Of a stretch of DNA of 64,000 nt, positions 47,051-57,903 are shown piece by piece. The stretch is taken from NCBI GenBank assembly GCA_029267635.1, contig JAJUIK010000013.1, forward strand, positions 1 through 64,000, given 5' to 3'. The notes under the pieces were generated by a model. That model had not been told where the DNA came from and did not search any database. It saw only the letters and a list, made by a program, of their open reading frames with translations. Each line of letters starts with the position of its first letter. Position 1 is the first letter of the stretch. Source of the DNA: Moraxellaceae bacterium. GTDB taxonomy: Bacteria; Pseudomonadota; Gammaproteobacteria; Pseudomonadales; Moraxellaceae. Both the position numbers and the translations under genes were made by a program.

Positions 47051-47582
47051 ATTTTCCTCGAATATTAAAAAACTCGTACTGCCCTTGTTGTAAATTGGCT
47101 TTTAGCCCTTGGCTGACAAACTCGGCTTGTGGCGAACTCACCACCACTTGATGCCGGGTTTCAATTTCATGGCGTTTTGGATAGCCCATCAACTCATCGG
47201 TGCGGAAATCCAGCTTGCCCTGTTCCCCCCACTTACTTGCCTGAACATCACCGGATAACACGATCTTTTCATTATCGTTATAACCGTGAGCCTGTTTGGC
47301 AAAAAAGGTCGCATCCACTTTACCCTGCTGATACATCGTCGCGTTGAGATGATCCAAACGTGAAATTTTACGTTGCATATCCTGTTCAAGACGGTCAATC
47401 TCGGCCCGTACATACAACTGACCCTGTTCATCGGTTTGAGTCAGGTGAATCCCTTGTGCCGAATAAGTCATATTACGGCCGGATTCAACTTCCAGTTTGT
47501 TACTTTTACCACTGAAATAGTAATAACCCCCAGTTACCGCCGCAACGGTAATGGCAATGGCATATAAAACTTTTGTATCCAT
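47034..47582 (-). CDS. lptC: LPS export ABC transporter periplasmic protein LptC
   Basis: A 182-residue single-pass inner-membrane protein. The transmembrane anchor is residues 4-24 (VLYAIAITVAAVTGGYYYFS), and a periplasmic LptC/OstA-like beta domain follows (SAQGIHLTQTDEQGQLYVRA). It receives LPS from LptB2FG and hands it to LptA. Sequence conservation in this family is low, so order (kdsC-lptC-lptA-lptB) is important evidence. Confidence 0.92.
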   Translation of the reverse strand: MDTKVLYAIAITVAAVTGGYYYFSGKSNKLEVESGRNMTYSAQGIHLTQTDEQGQLYVRAEIDRLEQDMQRKISRLDHLNATMYQQGKVDATFFAKQAHGYNDNEKIVLSGDVQASKWGEQGKLDFRTDELMGYPKRHEIETRHQVVVSSPQAEFVSQGLKANLQQGQYEFFNIRGKYAPSS

Positions 47583-47621
47583 AATGGGTCACTACATCGG
47601 TTTCAACAAAGGATTTAAAAT

Positions 47622-48161
47622 TTAATGTGGGGCAGCCAGAAATTTTTCAAGCAATTGCTGATAAATCCCTTTTGCACTTAATAGCATGTCGCAGACTTCA
47701 CGTACCGCACCGCGACCGCCCATGGCCTGGGTCACCAAATTTGCACGACGACGCACTTCAACATGACCATTTGGTACGGTCACAGACATTCCGGCAATCG
47801 CAAAGGCTGAAAGGTCTGGCCAGTCATCGCCCATATACAGACAGTCTTCAGGCAAGATATTGAGCTGTGCACAGGCTTCACGCAACGCAACACCTTTATC
47901 TTCACGGCCCTGGAAAATCAGATCTACGCCCAGATCAGTCATACGTTTATTGACAATATTGCTTTGACGGCCGGTGATAATAATCACTTTCATACCGGCT
48001 TGCTGCACTAGCTTCATGCCTAGACCGTCACGGATATCAAAGGATTTAATTTCATCACCCGTATTGGTTAAAGTAATAAAACCATCACTTAAAATGCCGT
48101 CTACATCCAAAACCAACGCCTGCATATGACGTGCGTGTTCTAATAAAACATACGATGCCAT
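47622..48161 (-). CDS. kdsC: 3-deoxy-D-manno-octulosonate 8-phosphate phosphatase
   Basis: A 179-residue HAD-superfamily (C0 type, capless) phosphatase that releases Kdo from Kdo-8-phosphate for LPS core synthesis. The nucleophile motif is D19-V-D21-G, motif II is the threonine in IIITGRQS, and motif IV is MGDDWPDL. Length is normal. kdsD ends four bases upstream, so the consecutive Kdo steps are in one operon with LPS transport. Confidence 0.95.
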   Translation of the reverse strand: MASYVLLEHARHMQALVLDVDGILSDGFITLTNTGDEIKSFDIRDGLGMKLVQQAGMKVIIITGRQSNIVNKRMTDLGVDLIFQGREDKGVALREACAQLNILPEDCLYMGDDWPDLSAFAIAGMSVTVPNGHVEVRRRANLVTQAMGGRGAVREVCDMLLSAKGIYQQLLEKFLAAPH

Positions 48162-48164
48162 GAT

Positions 48165-49142
48165 TTAATTTACCCCTGCTTGAATCAGATCATGCATGCT
48201 AATCACCCCAATCACTTTATTGGCTTCATCCACCACAACAAACTGATTGATTTTCTTATCGCGCAATAATTCCAAAGCTTCTATCGCACGTGCTTCCGCA
48301 GAAATTGTAAACGGCTTTTTTGTCATGACATCGGCAACCGCTACATTGATATCAAAACCTTGCTGACGGTCAATCATACGACGCAAATCACCATCGGTGA
48401 AAATGCCCAATAAGGTGTCATGTTCATCGACTACGGTGGTTAAACCCAGACGTTTATCACTGATTTCGTAAAGCACTTTACTCATTGGCATATCCGGTCT
48501 GACTTTGGGCAATTCAGCCCCTTTATGCATTAAATGTTTCACATGCAAAAGTAAACGTTTGCCAAGAGCACCAGCTGGGTGTGAACGGGCAAAATCTTCC
48601 GCAGTAAAGCCACGTGCATCAAGCAAAGCAACAGCTAAGGCATCGCCTAAAGCCAGCGTTGCGGTGGTGCTCGAAGTTGGCGCTAAACCGAGTGGACAAG
48701 CCTCGGTCAACTCACCTAGCGTCAAAGCAACGTCGGCATTTTGTGGCATTGGTCCAGTATCATTCGCACTAATCGTAATCAGTGGCACACCGAGATGCTT
48801 GATTAACGGCATCAGCATCATGATCTCATCACTTTTACCGGAGTTCGAGATCGCGATCAGGACATCACCACGTACCAGCATCCCCAAATCACCATGTCCA
48901 GCTTCACCAGGATGCATAAAGAAAGACGGCGTTCCGGTAGAGGCAAAAGTTGCCGCCATTTTACGGCCGATGTGACCGGATTTCCCCATTCCCGTCACCA
49001 CCAGACGGCCTTGGCACTGCAAAATGATTTCACAGGCACGACTAAAACGCTCATCAATTTGCTCAGCCAATACATGCAGGGCTTGTTCTTCGAGACGCAA
49101 TGTTTCGCGTGCCACTTTTTGGAAATCAATCTGATTGGACAT
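48165..49142 (-). CDS. kdsD: D-arabinose 5-phosphate isomerase
   Basis: A 325-residue SIS-domain isomerase that converts ribulose 5-phosphate to arabinose 5-phosphate, the first committed step to Kdo. The SIS domain (about 35-175) shows VTGMGKSGHIGRKMAATFAS and GDVLIAISNSGKSDEI. The two CBS domains (about 205-325) open with HKGAELPKV and end at GVISMHDLI. ATG 49142 gives the expected opening; a longer frame to 49199 is open but less typical. It leads a five-gene LPS block. Confidence 0.94.
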   Translation of the reverse strand: MSNQIDFQKVARETLRLEEQALHVLAEQIDERFSRACEIILQCQGRLVVTGMGKSGHIGRKMAATFASTGTPSFFMHPGEAGHGDLGMLVRGDVLIAISNSGKSDEIMMLMPLIKHLGVPLITISANDTGPMPQNADVALTLGELTEACPLGLAPTSSTTATLALGDALAVALLDARGFTAEDFARSHPAGALGKRLLLHVKHLMHKGAELPKVRPDMPMSKVLYEISDKRLGLTTVVDEHDTLLGIFTDGDLRRMIDRQQGFDINVAVADVMTKKPFTISAEARAIEALELLRDKKINQFVVVDEANKVIGVISMHDLIQAGVN

Positions 49143-49358
49143 GTTCGATGAATTCAAGATAAACGTACCTTCACTCTTATTAGAGTCGCGTAATTTCAAT
49201 CAAAATATTGTGCGGAAGTTTAACATATCTACGCGAATCTCAGCTTTCAAAATATGAACTTTTCACAACACTATAAAAATACTGCATAAAACTTTGTGAA
49301 AAATGGAGCTTCAGTTATGATGAGTAACCTGTTTTTGAGCCTTTGAAGACCTTTATAT

Positions 49359-50780
49359 ATGCAACCTTTTGTTCTATACAACTCAGAGCAACGTAAAAAA
49401 GTTGAATTTGTCCCTCGCGTCGAAGGTCATATCGACATGTATGTTTGCGGTATGACAGTTTATGATTACTGTCATATTGGTCACGCTCGAGTCATGGTTG
49501 CATTTGACTACATCATCCGCTTTTTGCGTAGTCAGGGTTGGCAAGTCAAATATGTGCGCAACATTACCGATATTGACGACAAAATTATCAAACGTGCCAA
49601 TGAAAATGGCGAAACTATTCAGGCCCTGACCGACCGTTTTATTCAGGCCATGAATGACGATGCTCATCATTTGGGCTGTCTGGATCCCGACGAGTCTCCT
49701 CGCGCGACCGAATATATTGATCAGATGCAAAGCATGATTGGCACTTTAGTCAATAAAGGTGCAGCCTATCCGGCAACCAATGGTGACGTATACTTCCAGG
49801 TCGACCAATTTGCCAAATATGGCCGTTTATCCGGCCGTAAACTCGACGACATGCAAGCAGGTGCCTCAGAACGCGTCGATGTTGAAGTCGAGAAAAAACA
49901 TCCGTTTGACTTTGTACTCTGGAAACATGCCAAAGAAAATGAACCTTTCTGGAACTCCCCTTGGGGCAAAGGCCGTCCGGGCTGGCACATTGAGTGTTCT
50001 GCAATGTCCACTTGCTGCCTAGGCAATCATTTTGACATTCATGGCGGTGGTAGCGATTTGCTGTTCCCGCACCATGAGAATGAAATTGCACAAAGCGAAG
50101 CGGCGACTGGTGAGCAATATGTCAATTACTGGATGCATGTCGGCTTCATCAATGTCGATGGCGAAAAAATGTCGAAGTCACTGGGGAATTTCTTCACCAT
50201 CCGTGACGTGATGGAGAAATTCCATCCTGAAGTGATCCGCTACTTTATTGTTTCTTCACATTATCGTAGCCCAATCAACTTCTCGGATACCGCATTAAAA
50301 GAAGCCAAAACGACCTTGACTCGTTTCTACCATTCTTTTAAAGCCTATCAACAGGTCTATGCTGACCATACCGTAGATACACTCGATGAAAGTTTTGTCG
50401 AACGGTTCAATGCCGCAATGCGTGATGACTTTAATACCGCAGAAGCAATTGCTGTAATGTTTGAGCTAAATAAAGAACTGAACCGTGCAGTGAAAGAACA
50501 GCAAGCTGAACAAGCCGCCGTGTATTACTCCACTCTACGCCATCTCACCAACATTCTCGGGATTGTGCAGCATCCGGTTGAAGAGTTCTTAAAATCCGAT
50601 ATTGGTCAAGAAGCCTTGGGCTTGTCAGAAGCTGAAATTGAAGACCTGATCCAGCAACGGGTTGATGCAAAAAAAGCCAAAGACTTCGCGAAAGCAGATG
50701 GAATTCGTCAATCTTTGCTTGAGCAAGGCGTGGTTCTGGAAGATACCCGTCAGGGTACCGTTTGGCGTCGTGCCGATTAA
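49359..50780 (+). CDS. cysS: Cysteinyl-tRNA synthetase
   Basis: A 473-residue class Ia aminoacyl-tRNA synthetase. The HIGH motif is residues 39-42 (YCHIGHARV). The zinc-binding set includes C30 ([10 protein letters not shown]) and a later C-x-H pair region (HIECSAMS), with H-H-E-N ([11 protein letters not shown]). The KMSKS loop is [10 protein letters not shown] (about 269). An anticodon-binding helical domain completes the protein. Length is typical. Divergent from kdsD and followed by a tRNA-Gly gene with its own promoter. Confidence 0.97.
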   Translation: MQPFVLYNSEQRKKVEFVPRVEGHIDMYVCGMTVYDYCHIGHARVMVAFDYIIRFLRSQGWQVKYVRNITDIDDKIIKRANENGETIQALTDRFIQAMNDDAHHLGCLDPDESPRATEYIDQMQSMIGTLVNKGAAYPATNGDVYFQVDQFAKYGRLSGRKLDDMQAGASERVDVEVEKKHPFDFVLWKHAKENEPFWNSPWGKGRPGWHIECSAMSTCCLGNHFDIHGGGSDLLFPHHENEIAQSEAATGEQYVNYWMHVGFINVDGEKMSKSLGNFFTIRDVMEKFHPEVIRYFIVSSHYRSPINFSDTALKEAKTTLTRFYHSFKAYQQVYADHTVDTLDESFVERFNAAMRDDFNTAEAIAVMFELNKELNRAVKEQQAEQAAVYYSTLRHLTNILGIVQHPVEEFLKSDIGQEALGLSEAEIEDLIQQRVDAKKAKDFAKADGIRQSLLEQGVVLEDTRQGTVWRRAD

Positions 50781-50804
50781 TTAGACAGTCATGCAGATAG
50801 AGTA

Positions 50805-50832
50805 TTGACAGTTTGATGAAACACTCTATAAT
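50805..50832 (+). promoter_or_regulatory. Sigma-70 promoter of the tRNA-Gly gene
   Basis: TTGACA (50805-50810) and TATAAT (50827-50832), both exact consensus, are separated by 16 bases. The tRNA begins 14 bases after the -10 box, and GCGCGAC after it fits a G+C-rich discriminator of stringently controlled promoters. Confidence 0.85.
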
Positions 50833-50846
50833 GCGCGACATAGATT

Positions 50847-50922
<76 letters not shown>

Positions 50923-50928
50923 AAATTC

Positions 50929-50962
50929 AAAAAGGCCTTATCATTGATAAGGCCTTTTTTAT
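50929..50962 (+). terminator. Terminator after tRNA-Gly
   Basis: AAAAAGGCCTTATCA pairs with TGATAAGGCCTTTTT around a tight loop, ending in six T residues. The symmetric form also serves as a terminator for leftward transcription. Confidence 0.9.
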
Positions 50963-51026
50963 GGCAATCTTTCTAAAAGATCACCCTCATCTTCCCGCAA
51001 CATTACGTTATATTTTTAGCTTCTAA

Positions 51027-51926
51027 TTAAGGAATACTGCTAAACAAATCATAAATGGTCTTGCGCAGCCACTGATTACTGCTTTGGTGATGGCAAGAGG
51101 TATGCCAATACTGACGAACCGGATAGGTTGGGAAATCTAACGGTGCTTGTAATATTTTCAGATTACCCCGTGAAAGCAAAACCTCACTGAGATAATAAGG
51201 AATTGTTGCAATCGCATCGGTTTCCTGTACCACCAATCCCACGCCGAGATAACTCGGTAAAGTCATCAGGATATTACGTTTCAGTCCTCTTTTGATTAGT
51301 TCATTTTCAATATGGTAGTGACCGATACTGGTATCCACATCGACATGAGACTCTTGAATGTAGGTTTCAATATCCAGATATTCGGACTGAATTCGCGGAT
51401 GATCCTTACGGCTGATCACGACATAATATTGAGAAAAAAGTTGCTGCTGGTAAAAACCCTGCTCGAATTCAGGTAAAAATCCCACCGCCAGATCAATCTC
51501 ACCATTCGACATCTGATAGCTGGTTTCGCGGCTGATCGGACGCACTTTCAAGCGAATAGATGGCGCATGCTGTTTGAGGTATTTGGTAAGCTTCGGTAAT
51601 AAAACCAGATGCGAAACATCGGTCATCGCGATGGTAAACAGCTGCTCTGAATGACTCGGATCAAAATCCACCTTAAAATTATTGACGATTTCCAGCTTGC
51701 CAATGATCTCACTGATGGGTGAAAACAACTGTTTGGCCAACTCAGTAGGCACCATTTCATTGCCGACCCGCAAAAACAGCGGGTCATTAAAATGCGTTCT
51801 GATTTTATTTAGACAGTTGCTCACCGCCGGCTGACTCATCCCCAAGGTTTCAGCCGCTGCCGAGACATTCTTATATTTGTAAATATAATAAAAAATCTCA
51901 AGGAGTTTACTGTCTAGTTTAAACAT
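51027..51926 (-). CDS. LysR-type transcriptional regulator
   Basis: A 299-residue regulator with an N-terminal winged helix-turn-helix (residues 5-63, VSAAAETLGMSQPAVSNCLN) and a two-subdomain effector-binding region (about 90-295). ATG 51926 is chosen because AGGGA lies nine bases upstream; ATG 51935 is possible. It lies downstream of the lactate operon on the same strand, but a 180-base gap lies between, so a link to lactate use is not shown. Target unknown. Confidence 0.87.
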   Translation of the reverse strand: MFKLDSKLLEIFYYIYKYKNVSAAAETLGMSQPAVSNCLNKIRTHFNDPLFLRVGNEMVPTELAKQLFSPISEIIGKLEIVNNFKVDFDPSHSEQLFTIAMTDVSHLVLLPKLTKYLKQHAPSIRLKVRPISRETSYQMSNGEIDLAVGFLPEFEQGFYQQQLFSQYYVVISRKDHPRIQSEYLDIETYIQESHVDVDTSIGHYHIENELIKRGLKRNILMTLPSYLGVGLVVQETDAIATIPYYLSEVLLSRGNLKILQAPLDFPTYPVRQYWHTSCHHQSSNQWLRKTIYDLFSSIP

Positions 51927-52112
51927 CGCAATCATTCCCTAATTACAATATGTTTGATGCAAGGTTCACGATACAAGCCAAGAGAATTGGCTTGTATCCA
52001 TAAGAATGTTGGGTCAAGGCCAAGGAATGAACTGGTCTTTCTAACTCCTCTTATTTAAACATAATTCCATTGTTTATGGAGCAAGTTTCAAGCGTTGATT
52101 GCGGTAATCTGG

Positions 52113-53828
52113 CTATTTCCAGTATTTCAGTTTCGAGGTTTGGCCAATCCCGACATTGAAACTGTTGGTTGGATCAAGTTTCTGGTAATGCTGCTTGAGC
52201 GCGGGTTTGGCGACATATAAGTGTCCAACATTATGCTCAGCTGGATATTCTGCACCCCGATCATCCAGCAAATGCCACATTTGATGTTCCATTTCCAAAG
52301 AGTCTACCCCTTTTTTCACGATATAGTCTTGATGGAACACATGACATAGAAAGTGGCCATAATACAATTTGTGAATAATCTGCTGGTCCATCTGGGGCGG
52401 TAGACACTCCACCCACTGGCGGTCATTACGGCGTAGTGCAATGTCCAAAGCCACGATATCTTCAACTTCACCGCGGTGGGTATCACGATAACGGATCGCT
52501 GCACCGGCCACCGCAAAGCGGTGCAAAAAGGCCTTGCGTCCTTCATCTTCACTGCACAGGAAGTATTGCCCCGTCGGATGCTGCTTAAAATAACTCGCCA
52601 AGAAGTGATTCACCTGCTCAACATCCTGATGTTCGATCCGCAGAATCAGGTGATGCTCATATAGATCCCGAAATTCATTCATGCGTTTCGGTAAATGGTT
52701 CGGCAGCAGTTTGGTGATCATTTGCAGAAGCTTGTCAGACAGGCCTCTCATGCCAAATTTTTCCAGGTAACCATCGACCTTGTCCTTCATGGCAAAGGCT
52801 GCGGGAACCCGTGCCGTACCGAATTTTTCAATAAACATAAAGGTGTCTTTGCCATATTCGGCACCAATGTCATAGGCTACACGATGGATATACTCTCCAG
52901 CGATCGGCAATCGTGGTAAATCGGCGAGTAAAAAACGGCGGATTTCAGTGAGATCATCCTGCGCGTTGGTACCAATGTAAAATACCTGGCTCGGGATTTT
53001 TTCAAAAGTATCCAGACGCACTGCAAACACACAGATTTTTCCGGCAGAACCCGAAGCTTCATACAACCGTGATGGATCGGCATTAAAACGTGCCGGTGTG
53101 GCTTCATCGACCTGTTTTACATCATGGGCATAACGCTGATCGGAGGCACAACAGTTGTGGTCAAAGCGGATATCCGTAGCCTGATACTGCTGTTTTTCCA
53201 GATTCGATAAAATTTCTTCAGGCGTTTCACCTAGTTCAATGCCCAAATGGTTGACCAGTTTGAGCTGCCCCTGTTCATTGACACGGGCGTACAGTGCCAG
53301 TTCGGTATAGGCGGGACCGCGGCGTACTAGTGCACCGCCGGAATTATTACACACACCACCCAATACTGAAGCGCCGATACAGGATGAACCAATCACCGAA
53401 TGCGGTTCACGCTGATACGGCGCCAGCTGTTTTTCCAAGGCATCCAGTGTTGCACCGGGCAAGCAGATCACCTGTCTGGCCTCATCAATCAGCTGAATAC
53501 CTGCCAACCGGCGTGTACTGATTAAAATCACCGGGCGGTCATAGTCCTCCCCATAGGGCGTCGAGCCACCGGTTAGACCGGTATTGGCAGCCTGCATAAT
53601 CACGATACAGTCCGCATCAACCGCCACCTGCAAGACCTGCCATTGCTCAAGTAAAGAACCCGGTGCAACTACAGCCAGCACCTTGCCTTCACCAAAACGA
53701 CGCCCCTGACGGTACAGGCGTGTATCGGCATCCTCCGTCAGCACATGGGTTTTACCTACAATCTCTGTCAGCTGTTTTAAAACCTGCTGCAGATCAAATG
53801 CAGTGGATGCTTGAGAATGGTCTTGCAT
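52113..53828 (-). CDS. dld: D-lactate dehydrogenase (quinone), FAD-dependent
   Basis: A 571-residue peripheral membrane flavoprotein that oxidises D-lactate to pyruvate and passes electrons to quinone. The FAD-binding_4 domain (about 45-220) shows QAANTGLTGGSTPYG and GASVLGGVCNNSGGALVRRG. The C-terminal Lact-deh-memb domain includes GSAGKICVFAVRLDTF and the late GKDTFMFIEKFG segment. Length matches the quinone-linked Dld of Escherichia coli. The last gene of the lldPRD-dld operon, 12 bases after lldD. Confidence 0.95.
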   Translation of the reverse strand: MQDHSQASTAFDLQQVLKQLTEIVGKTHVLTEDADTRLYRQGRRFGEGKVLAVVAPGSLLEQWQVLQVAVDADCIVIMQAANTGLTGGSTPYGEDYDRPVILISTRRLAGIQLIDEARQVICLPGATLDALEKQLAPYQREPHSVIGSSCIGASVLGGVCNNSGGALVRRGPAYTELALYARVNEQGQLKLVNHLGIELGETPEEILSNLEKQQYQATDIRFDHNCCASDQRYAHDVKQVDEATPARFNADPSRLYEASGSAGKICVFAVRLDTFEKIPSQVFYIGTNAQDDLTEIRRFLLADLPRLPIAGEYIHRVAYDIGAEYGKDTFMFIEKFGTARVPAAFAMKDKVDGYLEKFGMRGLSDKLLQMITKLLPNHLPKRMNEFRDLYEHHLILRIEHQDVEQVNHFLASYFKQHPTGQYFLCSEDEGRKAFLHRFAVAGAAIRYRDTHRGEVEDIVALDIALRRNDRQWVECLPPQMDQQIIHKLYYGHFLCHVFHQDYIVKKGVDSLEMEHQMWHLLDDRGAEYPAEHNVGHLYVAKPALKQHYQKLDPTNSFNVGIGQTSKLKYWK

Positions 53829-53840
53829 GATCTTTCTCTC

Positions 53841-54995
53841 CTAGTCCCGCAGTTCACGATCAAGCTTGACCAGACAGTCGGAAGTAATGTCGGCAATGGT
53901 TTTCGCGCCGGTCAGGGTCATGGCCACACGCATTTCCTTATCGATCAGGTTCAGCAAGTTACTCACACCCTCACCACCCGCAGCACCCAAGGCGTAGACA
54001 AAAGCGCGTCCCAACATACAGGTATCTGCACCCATGGCCAGCATACGCACCACGTCCAGACCGTTACGGATACCGGAATCCACCAGAATTTTTAAATCAC
54101 CTTTTACCGCGTCAGCAATCGGTGGTAAGGCACGTGTCGTCGAAAGCACGCCATCGAGCTGACGACCGCCGTGATTGGAGACCACAATGCCATCGGCACC
54201 AAAACGTACCGCATCTTTGGCATCTTCAGGATCCAGAATGCCTTTAATAACCATCGGGCCATCCCAGAATTCACGGATCCATTCCAGATCTTTCCATGAA
54301 ATGGAGGGGTCAAAATTGCTTCCCAACCAGCCAATATAATCTTCCAGTCCAGTCGGCTTGCCTAGATATTTCGAGATATTGCCCAAGTCATGTGGACGCC
54401 CCATCAGCCCGACATTCCAGGCCCAGTGCGGATGCATGCAGGATTGCAAATAACGACGCATGGCGGCATTTGGACCACTCATGCCGGAATGGGCGTCACG
54501 GTAACGCGCACCCGGCACCGGCATATCCACGGTAAACACCAGGGTTGAACAACCCGCTGCCTTGGCACGTTCCAGGGCATTTTTCATAAAGCCACGGTCA
54601 CGTAAAACATACAACTGGAACCACATTGGACGCTGAATAGCCGGCGCAACTTCTTCAATCGGGCAGACTGAAACCGTCGATAAAGTAAATGGAATTCCTT
54701 TCTTGTCTGCAGCCACCGCGGCCTGTACCTCGCCACGACGGGCATACATGCCGGTTAAACCCACTGGAGACAAAGCCACTGGCATCGACAAGGTTTCATC
54801 AAATAATTTGGTTTCTAGGCTGAGTTCAGACATATCGTTAAGTACACGCTGTCTTAACGCGATTTTGGATAAATCTTCTACATTACATTTCAGGGTATAT
54901 TCGGCATAAGCACCGCCATCAATATAGTGAAACAAGAATGGGGGTAAACGGCGTTTTGCCGCTTCGCGATAGTCATTCGCAGAAGAAATAATCAT
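53841..54995 (-). CDS. lldD: L-lactate dehydrogenase (quinone), FMN-dependent
   Basis: A 384-residue member of the alpha-hydroxyacid oxidase family, membrane-associated, which oxidises L-lactate to pyruvate. It shows the FMN-binding opening [13 protein letters not shown], the substrate-binding tyrosine region [12 protein letters not shown], the catalytic histidine in [12 protein letters not shown] and the phosphate-binding loop [14 protein letters not shown]. Length is standard. It lies two bases after lldR. Confidence 0.95.
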   Translation of the reverse strand: MIISSANDYREAAKRRLPPFLFHYIDGGAYAEYTLKCNVEDLSKIALRQRVLNDMSELSLETKLFDETLSMPVALSPVGLTGMYARRGEVQAAVAADKKGIPFTLSTVSVCPIEEVAPAIQRPMWFQLYVLRDRGFMKNALERAKAAGCSTLVFTVDMPVPGARYRDAHSGMSGPNAAMRRYLQSCMHPHWAWNVGLMGRPHDLGNISKYLGKPTGLEDYIGWLGSNFDPSISWKDLEWIREFWDGPMVIKGILDPEDAKDAVRFGADGIVVSNHGGRQLDGVLSTTRALPPIADAVKGDLKILVDSGIRNGLDVVRMLAMGADTCMLGRAFVYALGAAGGEGVSNLLNLIDKEMRVAMTLTGAKTIADITSDCLVKLDRELRD

Positions 54996-54997
54996 GC

Positions 54998-55741
54998 TTA
55001 TATCCTGTTTAATCGACTCGCACGCTGACGACGGGCGTCTTCCTCATCAATCATGCGTACTTGTTGAACGACAAATTCAATATGACCACAAACGGCGGCA
55101 CGTGCTGCCTCCGGGTCCTGCTGTTCAATCGCGTCCATCACCTGCTGGTGCTGGTCACGCAATTGATCATAACGGTGTGCTTCCGAGTAGACTTTGCGTC
55201 GGCCGAGAACCACGTTGTATTGCAACAGATCAAACAGTCCGCGCATCATCTGAATCAGTACCAAATTGTGCGAAGCCTCGGCAATCGCCAGATGAAATTT
55301 GGCATCGGCAATCGCGGCCTGATCATCATCACCCATCGACTGAAAATGCGAGATCTGTTCATAATAATGACGAATCTTGCTCACATCCTCCGGTGTCGCG
55401 CGTTGCGCGGCATACCAGGCAGTTCCACCTTCCAGAACGATGCGCGCTTCCTGCACGTCAAAACGGTAGGCTGGATCTTCATCAATCAGGTTACTGAGTG
55501 GCTGTACAATCTGATGCTGCGACCAGTTGGTCGGCAATTGCTGTAAATAAGTTCCCGCTCCAACTTTACTGACCAGCATGCCCTGACTGGTCAATTGTTG
55601 AATGGCCTCACGTAAAGAAGAGCGGGAAACACCGAGTTGTTCAGCGAGTTTGCGTTCGGCAGGCAAACGGTCTCCGACCTGCATATTGCTTTGTTCAATT
55701 AACATGCGAAGGTTTTGTACTACTTTGTCGGAAACTTTCAT
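54998..55741 (-). CDS. lldR: Lactate-responsive regulator LldR (FadR-type GntR)
   Basis: A 247-residue GntR-family regulator. The winged helix-turn-helix covers residues 8-75 ([20 protein letters not shown]) and the FCD effector domain about 95-225, with metal-ligand residues such as D and H in [12 protein letters not shown]. Members repress lldPRD and are released by lactate. Placement inside the operon and the palindromic sites upstream of lldP support autoregulation; the effector is inferred from family. Confidence 0.92.
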   Translation of the reverse strand: MKVSDKVVQNLRMLIEQSNMQVGDRLPAERKLAEQLGVSRSSLREAIQQLTSQGMLVSKVGAGTYLQQLPTNWSQHQIVQPLSNLIDEDPAYRFDVQEARIVLEGGTAWYAAQRATPEDVSKIRHYYEQISHFQSMGDDDQAAIADAKFHLAIAEASHNLVLIQMMRGLFDLLQYNVVLGRRKVYSEAHRYDQLRDQHQQVMDAIEQQDPEAARAAVCGHIEFVVQQVRMIDEEDARRQRASRLNRI

Positions 55742-55762
55742 CCTGCCGTCCTCAATTGCCTG

Positions 55763-57427
55763 TTATGGAATCATCCACGGGAACACATAAGCCTGTAAGG
55801 TAATCATAATACCCATCATAATCGTGAACGTTATACTGTGTTTAACGGTGAAACGGAACAGATCAGATTCTTTACCCACCAGACCCACCGCTGCACAGGC
55901 AATCGCAATCGACTGTGGTGAAATCATCTTGCCGGTGACACCACCACTGGTATTGGCGGCGACCAGAAGCACCTCCGGCACTCCAATCTGCTGAGCTGTC
56001 GTGGCTTGTAAGGCGGCAAACAAGGCATTCGCGGATGTATCCGATCCGGTCAGGAATACCCCGATCCAGCCCAGGAATGGCGAGAAAAAGGTAAAAGCAT
56101 CGCCAGTATGTGCTAAGGCTAGCGCCAAGGTCGCCGACATGCCTGAATAGTTCGCGATAAAGGCAAAAGCCAATACCATCCCGATGGAATAAATTGGGGT
56201 TTTTAACTCGTTCAGGGTTTCACCGAAGGTTTTCACTGCCTCAAGCGGCTTCATTTTCAGGAAAATAATGGTGATGATCGCCGCAATAATGATCGCCGTC
56301 CCGGTGGCAGAGAACCAGTCAAATTTATAGATCGCGTCATAGTCTTTCACTGCTGGCACGACAGGTGGCATTTTCTGGACCAGTTGATGCAGATAAGGCA
56401 CCTTGATGGCAATCACCATGTCATGCAGTGCACCATCTTTGGCGAATAGATCTTTAAACGGCTTGATACTCCAGATAGTGACCATCACGGTTAAGATCAT
56501 GAATGGAGACCAGGCTTTGGCAATTTGACCTAAGCTGTATTTGGTCTGTTTTTGTTCTGCAAGGTTAGCATCGACATTGGCATCTTGATCACTGAAGCGG
56601 AAAATGTGTTTTGGCTGCCAGAATTTAAACAGGATGGTTAAGCTCACTAGTGAAGCAATCGCCGCGGTAATATCCGGTAGTTCAGGCCCCACAAAGTTAG
56701 AGGTGAGATATTGTGCAATCGCGAAAGCACCACCACCGACCAGCACCGCAGGCCAGGTTTCTTTGACACCACGCCAGCCATCCATGATTGCCATAATCCA
56801 GAACAGGACAATTGGCACCATAAACGGTAACTGACGGCCGACCATCTGGCTGATTTCCATGGTCTCCACCCCAGACACCTGCCCAGCCACGATAATCGGA
56901 ATCCCCATGGCACCAAAGGCCACCGGTGCGGTATTCACAATCAGGCACAGACCTGCTGCATACAGCGGTTTAAAGCCTAAACCAACCAACAATGCGGCGG
57001 TAATCGCCACAGGTGCACCAAAACCTGCCGCGCCTTCCAAAAATGTTCCGAAAGCAAAGCCCACCAACAGCATTTGCAAACGCTGGTCTTCGGTAATCGA
57101 TAAAATCGAGGAACGGATAATGTCAAACTGCCCGGTTTTTACCGACACCTTGTAAAGAAAGACTGCACCGATAATGATCCAGGCGATTGGCCAAAGCCCG
57201 TAGAAGAAACCATAAATCATCGAAGCAAAGGCCATCATGGACGGCATCTGATAGGCAAAAAGTGAAACCAGCAAGGCCAGTACCACGGTAATCGTCCCTG
57301 CCACGCTGCCTTTTAAGCGAAAAACGGCCAGTGCCAGAAAAAAGAAGATAATAGGAATCAGGGCGACCAAACTGGAAATCCAGATATTGCCCATCGGATC
57401 ATAAATCTGCTGCCAATGTTGAAGCAT
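55763..57427 (-). CDS. lldP: L-lactate permease
   Basis: A 554-residue inner-membrane transporter of the LctP family (lactate/glycolate-H+ symport) with about 12-14 hydrophobic helices. Characteristic segments are [38 protein letters not shown] and the late [20 protein letters not shown] 57427 is chosen since AAGGAG lies seven bases upstream and it gives the usual [13 protein letters not shown] opening. The frame extends to 57742, but that stretch runs through the operator region and is not coding. First gene of the lactate operon. Confidence 0.95.
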   Translation of the reverse strand: MLQHWQQIYDPMGNIWISSLVALIPIIFFFLALAVFRLKGSVAGTITVVLALLVSLFAYQMPSMMAFASMIYGFFYGLWPIAWIIIGAVFLYKVSVKTGQFDIIRSSILSITEDQRLQMLLVGFAFGTFLEGAAGFGAPVAITAALLVGLGFKPLYAAGLCLIVNTAPVAFGAMGIPIIVAGQVSGVETMEISQMVGRQLPFMVPIVLFWIMAIMDGWRGVKETWPAVLVGGGAFAIAQYLTSNFVGPELPDITAAIASLVSLTILFKFWQPKHIFRFSDQDANVDANLAEQKQTKYSLGQIAKAWSPFMILTVMVTIWSIKPFKDLFAKDGALHDMVIAIKVPYLHQLVQKMPPVVPAVKDYDAIYKFDWFSATGTAIIIAAIITIIFLKMKPLEAVKTFGETLNELKTPIYSIGMVLAFAFIANYSGMSATLALALAHTGDAFTFFSPFLGWIGVFLTGSDTSANALFAALQATTAQQIGVPEVLLVAANTSGGVTGKMISPQSIAIACAAVGLVGKESDLFRFTVKHSITFTIMMGIMITLQAYVFPWMIP

Positions 57428-57494
57428 TGTCATCTCCTTGAAATGCTCACTAAGACGTTGATAGTGGTCTGCGCCTTCATAGAAAACACCTTTT

Positions 57495-57507
57495 TTGGTC
57501 AGACCAA
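57495..57507. promoter_or_regulatory. LldR/FadR-type operator 1
   Basis: TTGGTC-A-GACCAA, a perfect palindrome 68 bases upstream of the lldP start, matches the TGGT-N3-ACCA-type operator of FadR-subfamily GntR regulators. Confidence 0.65.
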
Positions 57508-57577
57508 TATAAGTTTTAATTTGAATTAAACCCGTTAAAAACGTTTTTATAGTAGGATTAGCTAAATAAAAGATCAA

Positions 57578-57590
57578 TATTGGTCTGATT
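57578..57590. promoter_or_regulatory. LldR-type half-operator
   Basis: ATATTGGTCTGATT holds one good half site (TTGGTCTGA) and a degenerate second half, 21 bases from the perfect site at 57599. The spacing of two turns suggests cooperative binding. Confidence 0.45.
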
Positions 57591-57598
57591 AATTTATT

Positions 57599-57613
57599 AT
57601 TGGTCGTACCAAT
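57599..57613. promoter_or_regulatory. LldR-type operator 2
   Basis: ATTGGT-CGT-ACCAAT, a perfect 15-base palindrome of the AATTGGT-N3-ACCAATT class, about 172 bases upstream of lldP. With operator 1 it flanks the likely promoter, an arrangement that permits looping repression. Confidence 0.7.
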
Positions 57614-57853
57614 TATCAAGAAATTACTCATATAAAATCTTGCAGCAGCCGAAAAATTTTGAAAATTAATTCTTGTTTTTATTTGTTTTTTTGTAGAGTA
57701 GAAGTAAAGCGATAGGTTTTCTGCAACTTTAGTCTTATTCAAGCGATGCGGAGGTGTTTTTTATACGAGCATACCTTCCAATGAAGATTTATTTGAGCTC
57801 AAAGCAGCCGTTCAATCTAATCTATAACGAGTTCACCCTCCCAGAATCTCCCA
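57614..57853. other. Intergenic region upstream of the lactate operon
   Basis: About 240 bases between the operators and the terminator of the secretion genes, A+T-rich. An in-frame reading of lldP extends through part of it but has no ribosome-binding site. No gene was recognised. Confidence 0.4.
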
Positions 57854-57886
57854 TAAAAAATATCCGATACAAGATCGGGTATTTTT
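57854..57886 (-). terminator. Terminator of the type I secretion operon
   Basis: TATCCGAT (57861-57868) pairs with ATCGGGTA (57874-57881) with one G-T pair. On the reverse strand T residues follow (complement of A at 57855-57860). It lies about 20 bases after the membrane-fusion gene stop. Confidence 0.75.
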
Positions 57887-57903
57887 ATAAATTACTTGAT
57901 GAA

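Noticed and set aside
57428..57742. N-terminal extension of lldP by 105 codons
   Set aside because: The extension passes through the operator palindromes; the start at 57427 has a strong ribosome-binding site and matches the family's N-terminus.
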